From contig NC_030856.1 of the NCBI RefSeq assembly GCF_000208745.1, forward strand, positions 7,355,186 through 7,419,185: a stretch of 64,000 nt of DNA, written 5' to 3'. The translations under genes and the position numbers were made by a program. Every line of letters starts with the position of its first letter. Within the stretch, counting starts at the first letter, position 1. This document shows positions 33,838 to 45,802 of this stretch, piece after piece. The notes beneath the pieces were generated by a model. That model did not search any database. It saw only the letters and a program-made list of their open reading frames with translations, and was not told where the DNA came from. The stretch is from Theobroma cacao (Eukaryota > Streptophyta > Magnoliopsida > Malvales > Malvaceae).

Positions 33838-36478
33838 CTAAATTAGAAATGTCAAATCTACCAATTCCCGAGGTATCTTGCCAATAAGCTTGTTCAATGA
33901 GAAATCTAACCATTCAAGATTGGTCAAGTTTCCAATGGATGGTGGAATATGACCAAAGAAGTTGTTATGAGAAAGATTAAACACTATGAGTGAATTAAGC
34001 TTTCCTATAACTTCTGGAATCACGCCCTGGAAGTAGTTATTGGAGAGATCAATGCTTGTGAATATGGTTAAAACTTTCACCAATTCAACCTCTTGTCCTT
34101 TTATTGTCAGAACTACCGAATAATCATATGACGACTTCCTTCCACATATTTTGAAGAACTTCTGCTGTCAGTGAGATTCGTCATAGCTTTTAGATTTTCA
34201 ATGTAACAAGTGGGAAAAGGACCAACAAAATCATTGTTAGAGAGGTCTAAGACTCGTAGCTTGGGGAAAAGTAGTCTTGCTCTGGAATTATTTGCAACAC
34301 CATGGAATTTATTTGAACTCGAACCAAGCACTTGCAGCATTGGAAGAGTTTCCAACCAATTGGGAAATGTACCCGTGAACTTGTTCTTGCCAAGGTCTAG
34401 AACCTAAAGGTTCCTACAATTGGCCAAAGATCTTGGTAACAACCCTTCCATTTGGTTCCCATGGAAGTTTAGATTCTCTAAGCTACAGGGTTCCACAATT
34501 GATTTGGGGATGGTTCCATGAAAATTATTTGCCCTCAGATCCTACGCTAAACGATTTTTACTAAAGTTAAGAAGACAACTAGAAATCTTGCCACTCAAGT
34601 TGTTATGTGATACATCAATAATTTTCAGGGAACTGACCATGCAAATGAAAGAAGGAATCTCCCCCGTCATGTAATTGTTCGCGATGGAAAAGAAAGATAT
34701 CTGAACGGGTGGAATTGGAAGCACTCCTTGAAACAGGTTAGATTGGAGGTAGAGAATTACAGCATTCCTCCATGTTAATTGCAAATGACCTGTTAGAAAA
34801 TTATGATCAAGGTATAAATGTAACAAAGATTCCTTCCCCACATTCCACATCCATTTGGGAATCTTGCCTTGAATTCTATTTTTGGAAAGGTCTAAAAACT
34901 TCAACGCTTTTGAACCTCTCAAGAAATTGGGGAATTCACTCAAGTTACAAGACGACAATGACAAGGACTGGAGTTTGGTCCATGTGTAGTCGACATGATT
35001 CTCTGAGCTCAATGACAGACTATTAAGAGAAAGATCGAGTGATTCAAGATTTTGGAGCTGGGAAAACATGTCTAACTCAACAATGCCACTAAAGTTATTT
35101 AATGATAGATCAAGCACGGTGAGGTTTACAAGTTGAAAGATTGAGCTTGGAATATGACCCTGCAACGTGTTATTTTTTAAATAGATTATGGACAAAGATT
35201 TTGACCGGAATTCGCTAATATGACCGGTGAGTCTATTATTGGCAAGAGACAATAACTGTAATGAAGGTAACTTAAACACCCAAGGTGGTATAGTTGCATT
35301 AAGTAAGTTAGAAGGCAAGAATAAAGTTACTAATTTTGAAAACCCATTTGCATAATGAGGAATAGTGCCCTCTAGTTCATTGTATGACAATTCTAAATGT
35401 TGAAGCTATGTGAGGTTTGCAAGTGATGCTGGGATCCATCCACTAAACTTATTATCCGAGAGCTCTAAGGAAACAATTTGTGAAAAGTTTACAAGTGATA
35501 CCGGGATTGACCCATTCAAGTCACAATTAGCAACATTTAAAGATTTCAATGACTTCAAACCCCTGATTGAATCAGACAATTCTCCAACAAGAATAGTCTG
35601 TTTAAGCCTAAGACTTCAAGGGTATTAGTCCCATTGGACTTTGGAAGATAAACCAGAAGATCAGGGTTGTTACCTAATTTGAGCAACTTCAGATTTGGAA
35701 ATTGAAAAATTATGTCCGAAATTGTCCCATTTAATCCACAATCATCCAGACTAAGAGATGTCAAAGAGGAAGAAAGGTTCACTAAGTGAACAGGGTCAAC
35801 TGAACACATGTCTATTCCAGGAAGGAAAAGTTCTTTTACCTCGCTAAAGTTCTTAGCTAACCTTTTCAGAGTTGTTGTTTCAAGCTTCAGTGCATGAAAC
35901 GGCTCTTGTTCACCGACACCAGGCAGACTGAACCTAGACAGATCAAGTGAAACTAGCTTGGAAAGATGTGAGATTTCGGATGGAACTTGGCCTGAAAAAA
36001 ATGAAGTAGAGAGGTTAAGATGTGTTAAATTTGGGAACTGACCAAACCTAGCTGAAATCTTGGATTGCCCGAAATTGTTAAATGCGAGATTGAGCCTCTT
36101 CAAGTGTTGAAGGAGGAAAAGAGTGCTGTTGGAAGGAATGGTACCATAAAGCCAACTGCAACTAAGATCAAGGCCAATCACATGACCTGTAACGCCATCG
36201 CAAGTGACTTCATCCCATAAACAGAAATCTGAATCTTCCTTCCATGAGTCTGTCTTAGGAAAAGAATACGTAGGACTGCCATAATTTGAATTGCAAAGTA
36301 ACGAAGCAGTATGATCAATAAAGAGGGTCTGCTTGAAGAGAAGCAAAGCCTGACCCTCATTGTGAGACCATGATGGCCTTTGCTTTGAAGAAGTAAAACA
36401 AGACGAAATGTAAGCTTGAGAATACAAGTAAAAAAAGAGGAATGAGATGAATTGATAACTCCCAAGAAAACACCTCAT
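33838..36478 (-). pseudogene. RLP-I pseudogene lacking the membrane anchor
   Basis: This is a close copy of the 995-aa RLP-I at 1602-4589. The signal peptide, cap and first LRRs are open (36478-35555). A one-base deletion near 35609 then shifts the frame. Stops follow at about 35408 (CAG to TAG), 34547 and 34408, and another frameshift near 34130. At about 33838 the coding sequence jumps to what in block 1 is the 3' flank (about 1378), so roughly 570 bp coding for the last LRR, cysteine pair, transmembrane helix and tail are deleted. The TATA-like box at 36541-36550 survives. A secreted N-terminal LRR fragment of about 307 aa is the most it could encode. Confidence 0.92.
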
Positions 36479-38667
36479 TTTTCCCTACGTCAAAGTTCCT
36501 ATAAACTCTTGATTTGGTTGATGAGGAGACGCACAGAAGTATTTATAAACTCAGTAGCAAGAGCAATTCTTAATTTTCTGTTTTCTCAATCATATTTTCC
36601 GCTGAAGAGTGACGGATGAGCTAACACACGCAGAAGACTAACAACAGATTCTACATTATTACAATAGGGAAGACTCAAATGAGAAATGATGTCAAGTTAT
36701 GAAATCCTGAAATAATGGGGGAGGTAGCAACACAGATTTTCTCGGAAGATTCAAATTTCAATTCCCTCTTTTCACATTACAATTCCCTTTCAGGTTGGAT
36801 TTGGTTTGGTCACCTCTAAGAAAGCTTGAATTGCTGCATATGGAAAGCAAGCATGAAAGGGTTTTTCTCGTCAAGTAATCTACAATTATTCCAACTTCCA
36901 TGTTTAAATCTTATAGGCTTGTTCAAATTTAAGTACAAAGCTTATTTTTCTTTCGATGAGTATAAAATCCAATTTATTAATTTGGCTCAAGGTCAATCAG
37001 TTAATTGGGTTTAAAGCCTCCAATGCTAATTGGGTTAAATGGGTCAGTTGCATCTCGACTTGACAAGTCCACATTAAAAAACGAAAATAAATACATAAAA
37101 AATTAAAACATAATAAAATGCAAAAAATAAAAAACGCTAATAAAAACATAATGAAAAAAACAAAAAAGAGAGAAAAATGGCAGTTGTTATACCAAATAAG
37201 AAATGAAAATGAATGAAAGGTTTAAAATTGCACCCCTTCTTATAAGATATCAATTCATAAAAATTTTCAAGAAAATGAGAATTAATGTTAAATCTAAAAA
37301 AAAGTTCTCAATATTTAAGCAATAATAGTAAAAGAAAGTTAAAATAATTAAATATGAAATTAAAAATAATTTGTCAAAGGTTAAAATAGAATAACACATG
37401 ATTTACCAATATTGTTCTTTAAACAAGTGTCGGTAATACTTTCATTATACGTAATTGTATTGTCCAATTCTAAAACTATTTCGTAAATCGGATTTTATTT
37501 TTTAAATAAACTTAAATCAAGTTTAAAATCTCATTAGAAAAAATAAATTCAAATAAGTGGTCAATTACACTTAAATAAAAATAATTAATAGTGAATCTTT
37601 TTTACCTAAAGCGATCGGTGCCTAGACTCATACAATGCAATTTATATCTATCACAGTAAAATCAACACAAAGGACAAATTGGTCAGCCACTATTCAATTA
37701 AATAATTCTGAAATTTCCAGGAGACAATGACTAATCTAACAAGTGGTAAATTGAGTTGCCCTTAAACCCACTTGAAAGTGGGAAGCCCAATCCCAAGTCT
37801 TGCAACAATTTCATCTTCAAACACAAATGATGGAATTCTGGCATAACTCATACAAATAAAAGAAAAAATCAATTAACCTGGGGAAATCTTCTCGATGGTA
37901 AAAAATGGGTCATTTATTTGTTCTAATTGCAGGTTCAGTACATTCTTCAAATTAAAAATCTCCATTTGTCATGCAACCCAATGTTAATGGTATTCTTTAT
38001 TTTCCATAAAATTTAAACTTATCACTCTATTTAAATTAATCACTCATTGTTCAATAAGTGTAATTTTATCGTATACTACCATATAATACTTTTTAATTTG
38101 ATTTATATATGATAAAAAATTAAAATATTTTTCAGATTATTCTTTTTTTTCCTCTCGAAATATTTTTTTAATGGTTAACTTTTGATCTTTTTTTTTTAAC
38201 TAAATTAAAATGTAAAACTGATAAAATTATACTCTTTTAAAAACAAATGAAAATTTTGATTTTTCTCTCCTGGTTTGCATTTTTTCTATCTGCTTTCCTT
38301 CTACTTAACACAAGCATGGAATTGCCTGTGTTGTAACAAGCAGAATTCTCAAGCATGACCTGGTTTGTGGAAATTCAACTCTATGTTTAAGAAACTCTAT
38401 TTTTACATTCATCATCTATGATTAACATGCTTACAAGTTCTTTCTTGTATAAGCGAGTAATTTCATTCATCAAAGTATATGAACATCCTTCAAGTACAAC
38501 AAAGCTGTTCACAGAGGACAGTACCTTTAGGAAACAAGAAAGTCAAAACAAACAGGGAGAAAACTGCTAAAACAACCCAAGCATGAGAACAAAAGACACT
38601 TATTATACAAAAATGTATTCAAGAAATCTCCAGAGAGCATCATCTGTCTTCACAGAGTTCTTCTTCT
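36479..38667. other. Spacer between RLP-I pseudogene and RLP-II
   Basis: Copy of 4590-6859 with small indels. It contains the RLP-I promoter copy and the RLP-II 3' flank. No gene seen. Confidence 0.6.
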
Positions 38668-41600
38668 TCAATCATATCTCTTCAATCTCCTCAGAATTTT
38701 GTAGCCTACTCTTTGAACCATCCTAACAAGCCATTCTGGTTTTCCAATTGTCAATATGATATATCCTGCGGATAATCCAAGCACCAATCCACATCCATAA
38801 CCCATCATTACAAATTTCCAGTCCGATGGAGAAGAAAAAATTCCTTCCTCGTGAAAAACAGATTCTGGTGGCTCTTGTGTGTCTTCCTTGCCACACGTCT
38901 TTGACACTGGAAATCCGCACAATCCCAAGTTGCCACCATAGGAATCATTCAGAAAGGTATTGAATTGATTTCCCTGAGGTATATGTCCAACAAGCTGGTT
39001 CTGTGACAGGTTTAACACTCCAAGAAATTTCAAACCAGTCAACTGCATAGGAATCTCCCCGATAAGCTTGTTGGAGGAGAGATCCAGTGACTCAAGCGCT
39101 GCTAGATTCCCCAATGAGGAAGGAATATGACCTGTCAGGTTGTTATGGGAAAAATTGAGGATTTGGAGAGAAGAGAGGCTTCCAACTATTTCTGGAATTT
39201 TTCCTTGGAATTTGTTGCTCGAAAAATCAACGGCTGTAAAAACAGTTAGAACTCTCTCAACTTCAATGTCCAGACCTTTCATTGTGACAAACATGGAAAA
39301 ATGGTGATAACCATTAGGATTTTCCATATATTTCATGTCAACATTGGACAAATTCATCATACCCTTGAAGCTTTTAAAAAATGCAGTTGGCAAAAAACCA
39401 GAGAACTCATTGTGCGAGAGGTCTAAAATTCGTAGAACTGAGAAATTTGATTCAGCTTCTGAAAGGAGTATTTGACCATGGAAATAGTTGGAGCGTAAGA
39501 TAATAACTTTTAGCTGAGTAAGAGTTCCTAACCAGTGGGGAAAGGTATCATTTATCCTGTTGTTTCCAAGATTTAACACTTCCAAATCATGACAGTTCAC
39601 CAAGGATTTAGGAAATGGCCCATCAAAATCATTGTTCTGGAGATTAAGTGTCTGTAATTCATTTCCAGCCACAAATGAATCAGGGATATTTCCATGAAAT
39701 TTATTCATGTGCAAATCCAGGATATAAAGACCAAGCATGGTTTCTCCCGAGCAAAGACATTCTGGAATAGTTCCACTCAAGTTGTTATTGGATAAGTCAA
39801 GAATTGAAATTGACATCAAATTGCATATGGCAGAAGGAATTTCTCCAGTCAATTTGTTTTTTGAGACTAAAAAAACTTTCGTGGAAGATGGTGGTACCAG
39901 AAGTGGTCCTTCTAGCAGGTTGGAACCAAGGTTAAGAATCACTATGTTCTGTGGGTAATATTCTAGACCCGTTAAAAAATTATTTGAAAGATCAAGATAA
40001 TTCAATTTTTTTCCCCAAGTTGTTGTCTGTTTGGAAATTCGGCCTTCAATGGTGTTGTTTGAAAGGTCTAGTCGTAGCAAACTCTCTTGAGTTGTCAAAA
40101 AATTTGAAAGTTCAGTTATATTGCAAGAAGACAACGACAAAAAACTAAGATTAGGCAAGACAAGACTAACATTGCTATTATCGCTCAGGGATAGTGGAAA
40201 GTTATGTGAAAGATAAAGAAATTCAAGGCGTTTAAACTTTAAAAACATAGTTGCCTCGATGACATGGATTTTATTGTAAGAAAGGTCTAGATAGACTAAG
40301 CCTTCTAGATTTCTTACAAAATCCGGAAATTCACTTATGTTGCAGGAAGATAATTCTAACCACCCAAAATTGGGCAAGGAATAATTCGCATTGCTTCCAC
40401 TGGTCAATGACAGTAAAGCATTATTTGAGAGAGATAGTACCTGAAGCTTGTTAAGCTTTGAGAGTTTGTCCAATTCGAAGATGCCATTCAACTTATTTGA
40501 GGAAAGATTAAGATGGATGAGGTTCACAAGTTTGAAAACAGAGCTTGGAATTGGACCATGTATCTCATTATTCTGCAGCTTAACAATCTCCAAAGGAGCA
40601 ACCTTCTCAAATGGGTCAATAGGGCCAGTTAGCCCGTTATAACTGAGATCCAAATCAACCAAGGTTGGAAGAGTAAACAACCAATTTGGCACTCTACCAG
40701 ACAGAAAGTTATGGTCCAAGTGAAGTCTCAATAGTCGTGAAAGCCCACTTACGTGATAGGGAAGGGGACCCATCAACCTGTTTGTTGAAAAGGACATAAT
40801 TTCAATTTTTGTGAGGTTGAATGCTGAAAATGGAAAAAGACCACTAAGATCGTTATTATCTAAGGACAAGTGAAAAAGTTTGGTGAGGTTCCCAAAACCA
40901 TCTGAAATCTGTCCTACCAAACTATTATAGGAAAGGTCTAAATATGTGAGCTGCATGAAGTTAGCAAATGAAAATAAAAGTTGGCCAGTAATTAAGTTCC
41001 GTCGCAGGTCTAAATAGTTTAGTCTAGTGAGGTTGCCAAGAGATGCAGGAATTGACCCACTTAATTGGCAGAAAGAAAGATCCAATACCTGGAGAGACCT
41101 AAGATTGCCAATTGAATCAGGTACTTCTGCCAGAGAAGATGAATATGAGACTCGTAGCAACTTGAGAGGACCACTCCAATTAGTCTTTGGGAAGTTGATT
41201 TCCAGGATATCATCATTACTAAATAAACTGAACTTCTGGAGGTATGGCAGGCGCAAAACATCTTCAGGGAATTTCCCCCGCAGCCCATTACTCTCAAGAA
41301 CAAGAGTCCTTATGAAAGAAGACATATTAAGGAAAGAACTAGGTGCAACTAAAGACATATCGATAGCAGAGAGATCAAGGTCTCTTAGTTGTGTCAAGTT
41401 TCCCAAGAGTTTTTCAAAAACATGCCCCTCAAAGATTAAAGGATTTCCGGATATATCAAGAGATAAAAGTTTAGAAAGCTGAGAGATTTCAAGTGGGATT
41501 GTACCTGTAAATCCTGAGGAACTGATATTTAGATGGGTTAAATTAGTAAACTGACCAAACTCAAATGCCATGCGGGACGGGCCGAAATAATTTTCAGCAA

Positions 41601-41979
41601 GGTTAAGCTTGTGGAGATGGTGGAGAAGGAAGAGGCTGCTATTAGAGGGGATACTGCCTCGAAGGCAGCTGCAACTAAGATCAAGGCCAATCACGTTACC
41701 TGTTTCAGAATCACAGTTCACCCCATCCCAGAAGCAGCAATTTGTACCCACTTTCCAGGAGATTGTCTTCCTCTTATATTTATCGCACGATAAGGAAACA
41801 GAGCAATCGATGGAAAGGGAATTCTTGAATTGGATTAAGCCAAAGCTCTGGTCATAAGAACACAACTTAAATGGAGTAGAAGAATTGAAAGAGAAACTAG
41901 ATAATGAGCAATCAACTTGAAAGTTCAAGGACAAAAGGAGGAAACAGAGGACAAAATACCACTGTATTAACCTTTTCAT
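38668..41979 (-). CDS. Receptor-like protein RLP-II (Cf-9-type LRR-RLP), intact
   Basis: This single-exon ORF of 1103 aa is the largest intact gene in the window. A signal peptide (MKRLIQWYFVLCFLLLSLNF) spans residues 1 to about 25. The LRRNT cap has SFGLIQFKNSLS and the cysteine motif CCFWDGVNCD. About 30 extracellular LRRs with numerous N-glycosylation sites follow, then the island (YHHFSMFVTMKGLDIEVERV), about four more LRRs, a cysteine pair (GLCGFPVSKTC), an acidic juxtamembrane stretch (KEDTQEPPESVFHEE), a transmembrane helix at about 1054-1076 with GxxxG spacing (GYGCGLVLGLSAGY), and a short basic tail (KILRRLKRYD). It is a predicted plasma-membrane receptor without kinase, acting with SOBIR1/BAK1-type partners; the ligand is unknown. 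It is the only complete member of the RLP-II type here and the likely parental form of the mini-RLPs. Confidence 0.94.
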   Translation of the reverse strand: MKRLIQWYFVLCFLLLSLNFQVDCSLSSFSFNSSTPFKLCSYDQSFGLIQFKNSLSIDCSVSLSCDKYKRKTISWKVGTNCCFWDGVNCDSETGNVIGLDLSCSCLRGSIPSNSSLFLLHHLHKLNLAENYFGPSRMAFEFGQFTNLTHLNISSSGFTGTIPLEISQLSKLLSLDISGNPLIFEGHVFEKLLGNLTQLRDLDLSAIDMSLVAPSSFLNMSSFIRTLVLESNGLRGKFPEDVLRLPYLQKFSLFSNDDILEINFPKTNWSGPLKLLRVSYSSSLAEVPDSIGNLRSLQVLDLSFCQLSGSIPASLGNLTRLNYLDLRRNLITGQLLFSFANFMQLTYLDLSYNSLVGQISDGFGNLTKLFHLSLDNNDLSGLFPFSAFNLTKIEIMSFSTNRLMGPLPYHVSGLSRLLRLHLDHNFLSGRVPNWLFTLPTLVDLDLSYNGLTGPIDPFEKVAPLEIVKLQNNEIHGPIPSSVFKLVNLIHLNLSSNKLNGIFELDKLSKLNKLQVLSLSNNALLSLTSGSNANYSLPNFGWLELSSCNISEFPDFVRNLEGLVYLDLSYNKIHVIEATMFLKFKRLEFLYLSHNFPLSLSDNSNVSLVLPNLSFLSLSSCNITELSNFLTTQESLLRLDLSNNTIEGRISKQTTTWGKKLNYLDLSNNFLTGLEYYPQNIVILNLGSNLLEGPLLVPPSSTKVFLVSKNKLTGEIPSAICNLMSISILDLSNNNLSGTIPECLCSGETMLGLYILDLHMNKFHGNIPDSFVAGNELQTLNLQNNDFDGPFPKSLVNCHDLEVLNLGNNRINDTFPHWLGTLTQLKVIILRSNYFHGQILLSEAESNFSVLRILDLSHNEFSGFLPTAFFKSFKGMMNLSNVDMKYMENPNGYHHFSMFVTMKGLDIEVERVLTVFTAVDFSSNKFQGKIPEIVGSLSSLQILNFSHNNLTGHIPSSLGNLAALESLDLSSNKLIGEIPMQLTGLKFLGVLNLSQNQLVGHIPQGNQFNTFLNDSYGGNLGLCGFPVSKTCGKEDTQEPPESVFHEEGIFSSPSDWKFVMMGYGCGLVLGLSAGYIILTIGKPEWLVRMVQRVGYKILRRLKRYD

Positions 41980-42060
41980 TTTTTTTTTTTCTCTCAGAGA
42001 TGACGAAAGTAGAAAAAGGACAAGCTGAATGTGAAGGTTGAGAGGGAAGCCTGGAGACCA

Positions 42061-42068
42061 TATTTATT
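42061..42068 (-). promoter_or_regulatory. TATA-like box of RLP-II
   Basis: The minus strand reads AATAAATA about 82-89 nt before the ATG at 41979. The spacing equals that of the mini-RLP promoters, which share this 5' flank. Confidence 0.45.
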
Positions 42069-42246
42069 GATTTATGATTTCAAGCAAACAATCACTCATC
42101 ATGTTCACACGTTCAAGCAACTGTTTTCCTTATTGATATTTTTCAAAAGAAACTCATTTCATACATTGTCTAGATTTCATCAATTAAATTAATTAGATTG
42201 TCACATAATTCATTAAAATATATGTTAAAAAATTAATAATTTAATA

Positions 42247-42560
42247 TGCCGGTCTTCAAAACTCAGAAGACCAAGACTTCGGCCTACCACGTTTCCACTC
42301 CGCGTGAGAGAAGGGCCCAAACCAACGACTAACAACATGACTTTAATATCTTCTCCTAAAAGGCGTAATAGTGAAGGCTGACTATTGAGGATGGAGTAGA
42401 CAGGAATTGAACGGGTCATTGATGCTAATGCTCTTTCAAAGAGAATAGTATGGAGACTCTCTTTCATCTTCACCATAATACTGAATATCAATTTGGTGAA
42501 ATCAATATATTATCCAGGGCAACAAGAGATTGAATTTTATAAGGCAATAAGGCATACAGG
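42247..42560. repeat. Dispersed non-coding repeat, copy 1
   Basis: A roughly 310-bp sequence found again at 44088-44405 and 49560-49947, with shorter diverged copies at 46355-46500 and 51772-51925. On the minus strand it contains GGTTTGGGCC or GGTTTGAGTCC, resembling a pol III B box. No protein. It may be a SINE-like or miniature element; no target duplication was found. Confidence 0.5.
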
Positions 42561-44087
42561 AGAAGCAACATTATCTGCAGCAAGCCAATAACCCCTCATA
42601 TAGTTCAAATCAAATCCCTTTCTTATACCCTTTTGTAGATTGGGTAAAATCTTAAAACCTCTTCAAAACACTTCAAAAAAGGCACTTTAATCCCTTTTAT
42701 TTTAAAATAATATTTTGCATCTTTGACTGTTAATATTAGACCAAATACTATATAAATATTTTTTGACATAAATATTCTCTTTTCAAAAAATCTGCTCATC
42801 ATTCTCCCAAAAAATTTAATTAAAAAAATCTAAAAACTTTTGATTTGAAGGCTTAGAAATTTGAAGCTTAATCTACCTTGAAAACTATAAACATCTTTTG
42901 AGGTAAACTATATTACGGTCACACTCTTTATTCATCCAGTAGTTTAAGAATATTTTTCATTAAAAAGAATGTATTAAAGCAAATATTTTGTTCAATTATG
43001 GATATTTCAAAATTGATGGTATCGGGTTAAGAAATTAATTTTTTACTTGGGATTACTAATTTTATTGAAAAATTTTTGCTCAAAAATTGTTCTTTGAGGT
43101 TAGGGTTTAGAGTGACATAAAAAGATTTTGATTTAATTACTACATATAAAAAGTTTTACGGTTTTTTTTCTTTGTCAAATATTAAATTTTATAAAATATC
43201 AAAATGATACAAACTACAATATTCATAAATCCTGTTCTAGAATTTTATTAAGTCTTAAGTTTTTTTTTTGTCAAATATTGAATTTTATTAAATATTAAAA
43301 TGAATAATTTATCAAGTTATTGAAAGGAAGATGAGCAGAATCTTTTAAGAGTACATTTGTATCCTATAATATTTATACAAAATTGGGTATAATTTTTTTT
43401 AATTGTTGACTAACGATTTTAACAATAAAGGGATCAAAAATATCATTTTGAAACAAAAAAAATCAAAATGTCCTTTCAAAATGTTTTAACGGGCTTTTTG
43501 AATTTTACCCTTTGGAGATCTTGTTTTCATTATGAGATACTTCATTGGTCAAAATTTTCTCTTTGGTTTGGTTATTAAATGGAACCAATTTTGCTTCTTT
43601 CTGTTACCAAAACACCCACAACCCTTTCACTCAATTTTAAAAATAAAAATTGGTTGATTGATGAAATTAATGTATTTGATAATTTTTTTCCCTCAAATTA
43701 ATTTAAACTATAACGCTCCTGTTAAAAAATATATAGAAAATACAAAAATTAAAAATTGGATAAAAAGGGGGAAAAGGCCCAAAACCACTTTTATAGTTTT
43801 ATTTATATACCAAAACAAAAGGCCTAATATGCCTTTGACGTTTTTCTTAAAGTAAATGACAAAATCCTTCAAGTGATCTTTGATGTCTTACAATTTGAAG
43901 TGAATCAAATTTGCAATTAAATTTGACTATTGTGATCCACTCATTCAACTGACCAAAAACATAATCAGGATTTCAAGAGTATTATTTCTCACAAGCACAT
44001 TAGACAGCATCTGTAGAGTCCAATTACTTTGCTTCCGTAGCAAGCGGTGTTTTGCGTGAAGAAAATTATGGCGTACTCTTTGGGGCC

Positions 44088-44405
44088 GGGGTCTTTAAAG
44101 CTCGTAAGACCGAGACTTTTGCCTGCCACTTTTCCACCACTCCGCTGAAGGCGGGACTCAGACCAAGGACTTACAACATGACTCTGATATGTTCTCCTAA
44201 ACAGCGTAGTAGTGAATGCTAACTATTGAGAATGGAGCAGACAAGAATTGGACAGGTCGTTGGCGCTAATACTCTTTGAAAGAGACTAACATGGAGATTC
44301 TCTTTCATCTTCACCATAATACTGAATATCAATTTGATAAAATCAATATGTTATCCAGGGCAACAAGAGATTGGATTTTATAGGACATTATAAGGCATAC
44401 AGGAG
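44088..44405. repeat. Dispersed non-coding repeat, copy 2
   Basis: See copy 1. It lies just downstream (3') of the mini-RLP at 44486. Confidence 0.5.
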
Positions 44406-44485
44406 AACCAAAGACAGTATAATACGCAAATGTAATCAACAAACCACCGAAGAGCAGCATCTGTCTTCGCAGAGTTTCTTCTTCC

Positions 44486-45802
44486 TCAATGATAACTCTT
44501 CAATCTCCTCAGAATTTTGTAGCCTAGTCCTTGAACCATCCTAACAAGCCATTCTGGTTTTCCAATTGTCAGCATGATATATCCTGTAGATAATCCAAGC
44601 ACCAGTCCACATCCATAACCCATCATTACAAATTTCCAATCCAATGGACAAGGAAAAATTCCTTCCTCATGAAGAGCAGATTCCGGTGGTTCTTGTTCCT
44701 CATCCTTGCCACACCTCTTTGACACTGGAAATCCGCACAATCCCAAGTTGCCACCATAGGAATCATTCAGAAAGGTATTAAATTGATTTCCCTGAGGTAT
44801 GAGTCCAACAAGCTGGTTCTGTGACAGGTTTAACACTTCAAGAAATTTCAAACCATTTAACTGCATAGGAATCTCCCCGACGAGCTTGTTGGTAGAGAGA
44901 TCCAGTGACTCAAGTGCTGTTAGCTTCCCCACTGAGGAAGGAATATGACCTGTTAGGCTGTTATGGGAAAAATTGAGCACTTGGAGAGAAATGAGGTTTC
45001 CAACTATTTCTGGAATTTCTCCATGGAATTTGTTGCTTGACATATCAATGGTTGTAAAAAGAGTTAGAATTCTCTCAAGTACCAGGTCCATACCTTTCAT
45101 TGTGACAAGCACGGAAAAATGGTAATAACGATTCAAATCTTCCATAGAAGTCCGTTGAACATTGGACAAAGTCATCATACCCCTGAAACTTTTAAAATAT
45201 GTTGTTGGCAAAAGCCCAGAGAACTCATTGTGGGAGAGGTCTAAGATTCGCAGAGCTGAGAAGTGCGATTCATTTTCTGAAGGGCTTATTTGACCATGGA
45301 AATAGTTGGAGCGCAAGACAAGAACTTGCAGCTGAGGAAGAGTTCCCAACCAGTGGGGAAAGGTACCGTTTATCTTGTTGTTTCCAAGATTTAACACTTG
45401 CAAATCATGACAGTTCTCCAAGGATTTAGGAAACGGCCCATCAAAATCATTGTTGTTGAGGTTAAGTATCTGTAATTTGTTTCCTACAACGAACGAATCA
45501 GGGATGTTTCCATGAAATTTATTCATGTGCAAATCTAGGACCGTAAGATTAGGCATCTTACCTCTCGAGGCCAGACAATCTGGAATAGCTCCGCTCAACT
45601 CGTTATTGGACAAGTCAAGAACTGAAATTGATATCAAATTACATATGGAATAAGGAATTTCTCCAACCAACTTGTTTTTTGAGATTAAGAAAACTTCCAT
45701 CGAAGAATTGGAAGAGAAATTAGATAATGAGCAATCAACTTTAAAGTTCAAGGACAAGAGGAGGAAACAAAGGACCAAATACCACTGTATTAACCCCTTC
45801 AT
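44486..45802 (-). CDS. Mini receptor-like protein, intact (438 aa)
   Basis: The protein starts with the RLP-II signal peptide (MKGLIQWYLVLCFLLLSLNF; residues 1 to about 25) and a short linker (SNFSSNSS). It then passes straight into LRRs that in the 1103-aa RLP-II lie after residue about 690 (EVFLISKNKLVGEIP). About seven LRRs, the island (YYHFSVLVTMKG), four LRRs, the cysteine pair (GLCGFPVSKRC), a transmembrane helix at about 390-412 (GYGCGLVLGLSTGY) and a basic tail follow. The LRRNT cap and about 20 LRRs are absent. The frame is fully open and the TATA-like box at 45881 is retained. The same junction in two other loci shows the deletion is older than their duplication. It could be a short membrane LRR protein able to pair with co-receptors through the C-terminal part, or a drifting pseudogene; open frames in two copies favour some use. 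Confidence 0.85.
   Translation of the reverse strand: MKGLIQWYLVLCFLLLSLNFKVDCSLSNFSSNSSMEVFLISKNKLVGEIPYSICNLISISVLDLSNNELSGAIPDCLASRGKMPNLTVLDLHMNKFHGNIPDSFVVGNKLQILNLNNNDFDGPFPKSLENCHDLQVLNLGNNKINGTFPHWLGTLPQLQVLVLRSNYFHGQISPSENESHFSALRILDLSHNEFSGLLPTTYFKSFRGMMTLSNVQRTSMEDLNRYYHFSVLVTMKGMDLVLERILTLFTTIDMSSNKFHGEIPEIVGNLISLQVLNFSHNSLTGHIPSSVGKLTALESLDLSTNKLVGEIPMQLNGLKFLEVLNLSQNQLVGLIPQGNQFNTFLNDSYGGNLGLCGFPVSKRCGKDEEQEPPESALHEEGIFPCPLDWKFVMMGYGCGLVLGLSTGYIMLTIGKPEWLVRMVQGLGYKILRRLKSYH

Larger units (their letters stand above)
32774..39330. repeat. Segmental duplication, block 2 (RLP-I pseudogene + RLP-II)
   Basis: Partner of 249-7450; see that entry. The homology to block 1 is lost after about 39330 only because block 1 is interrupted by the copia insertion. 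It resumes between 25899-27145 and about 39330-40730. Confidence 0.85.
41980..44485. other. Spacer between RLP-II and the first intact mini-RLP
   Basis: It contains the RLP-II 5' flank (to about 42240), a dispersed non-coding repeat (42247-42560), AT-rich DNA, and from about 43390 the start of the 5.4-kb tandem repeat unit, with another dispersed repeat copy at 44088-44405. No convincing gene. Confidence 0.5.

Noticed and set aside
41061..41857. Plus- and minus-strand ORFs over the RLP-II N-terminus
   Set aside because: Out-of-frame shadows of the 1103-aa gene.
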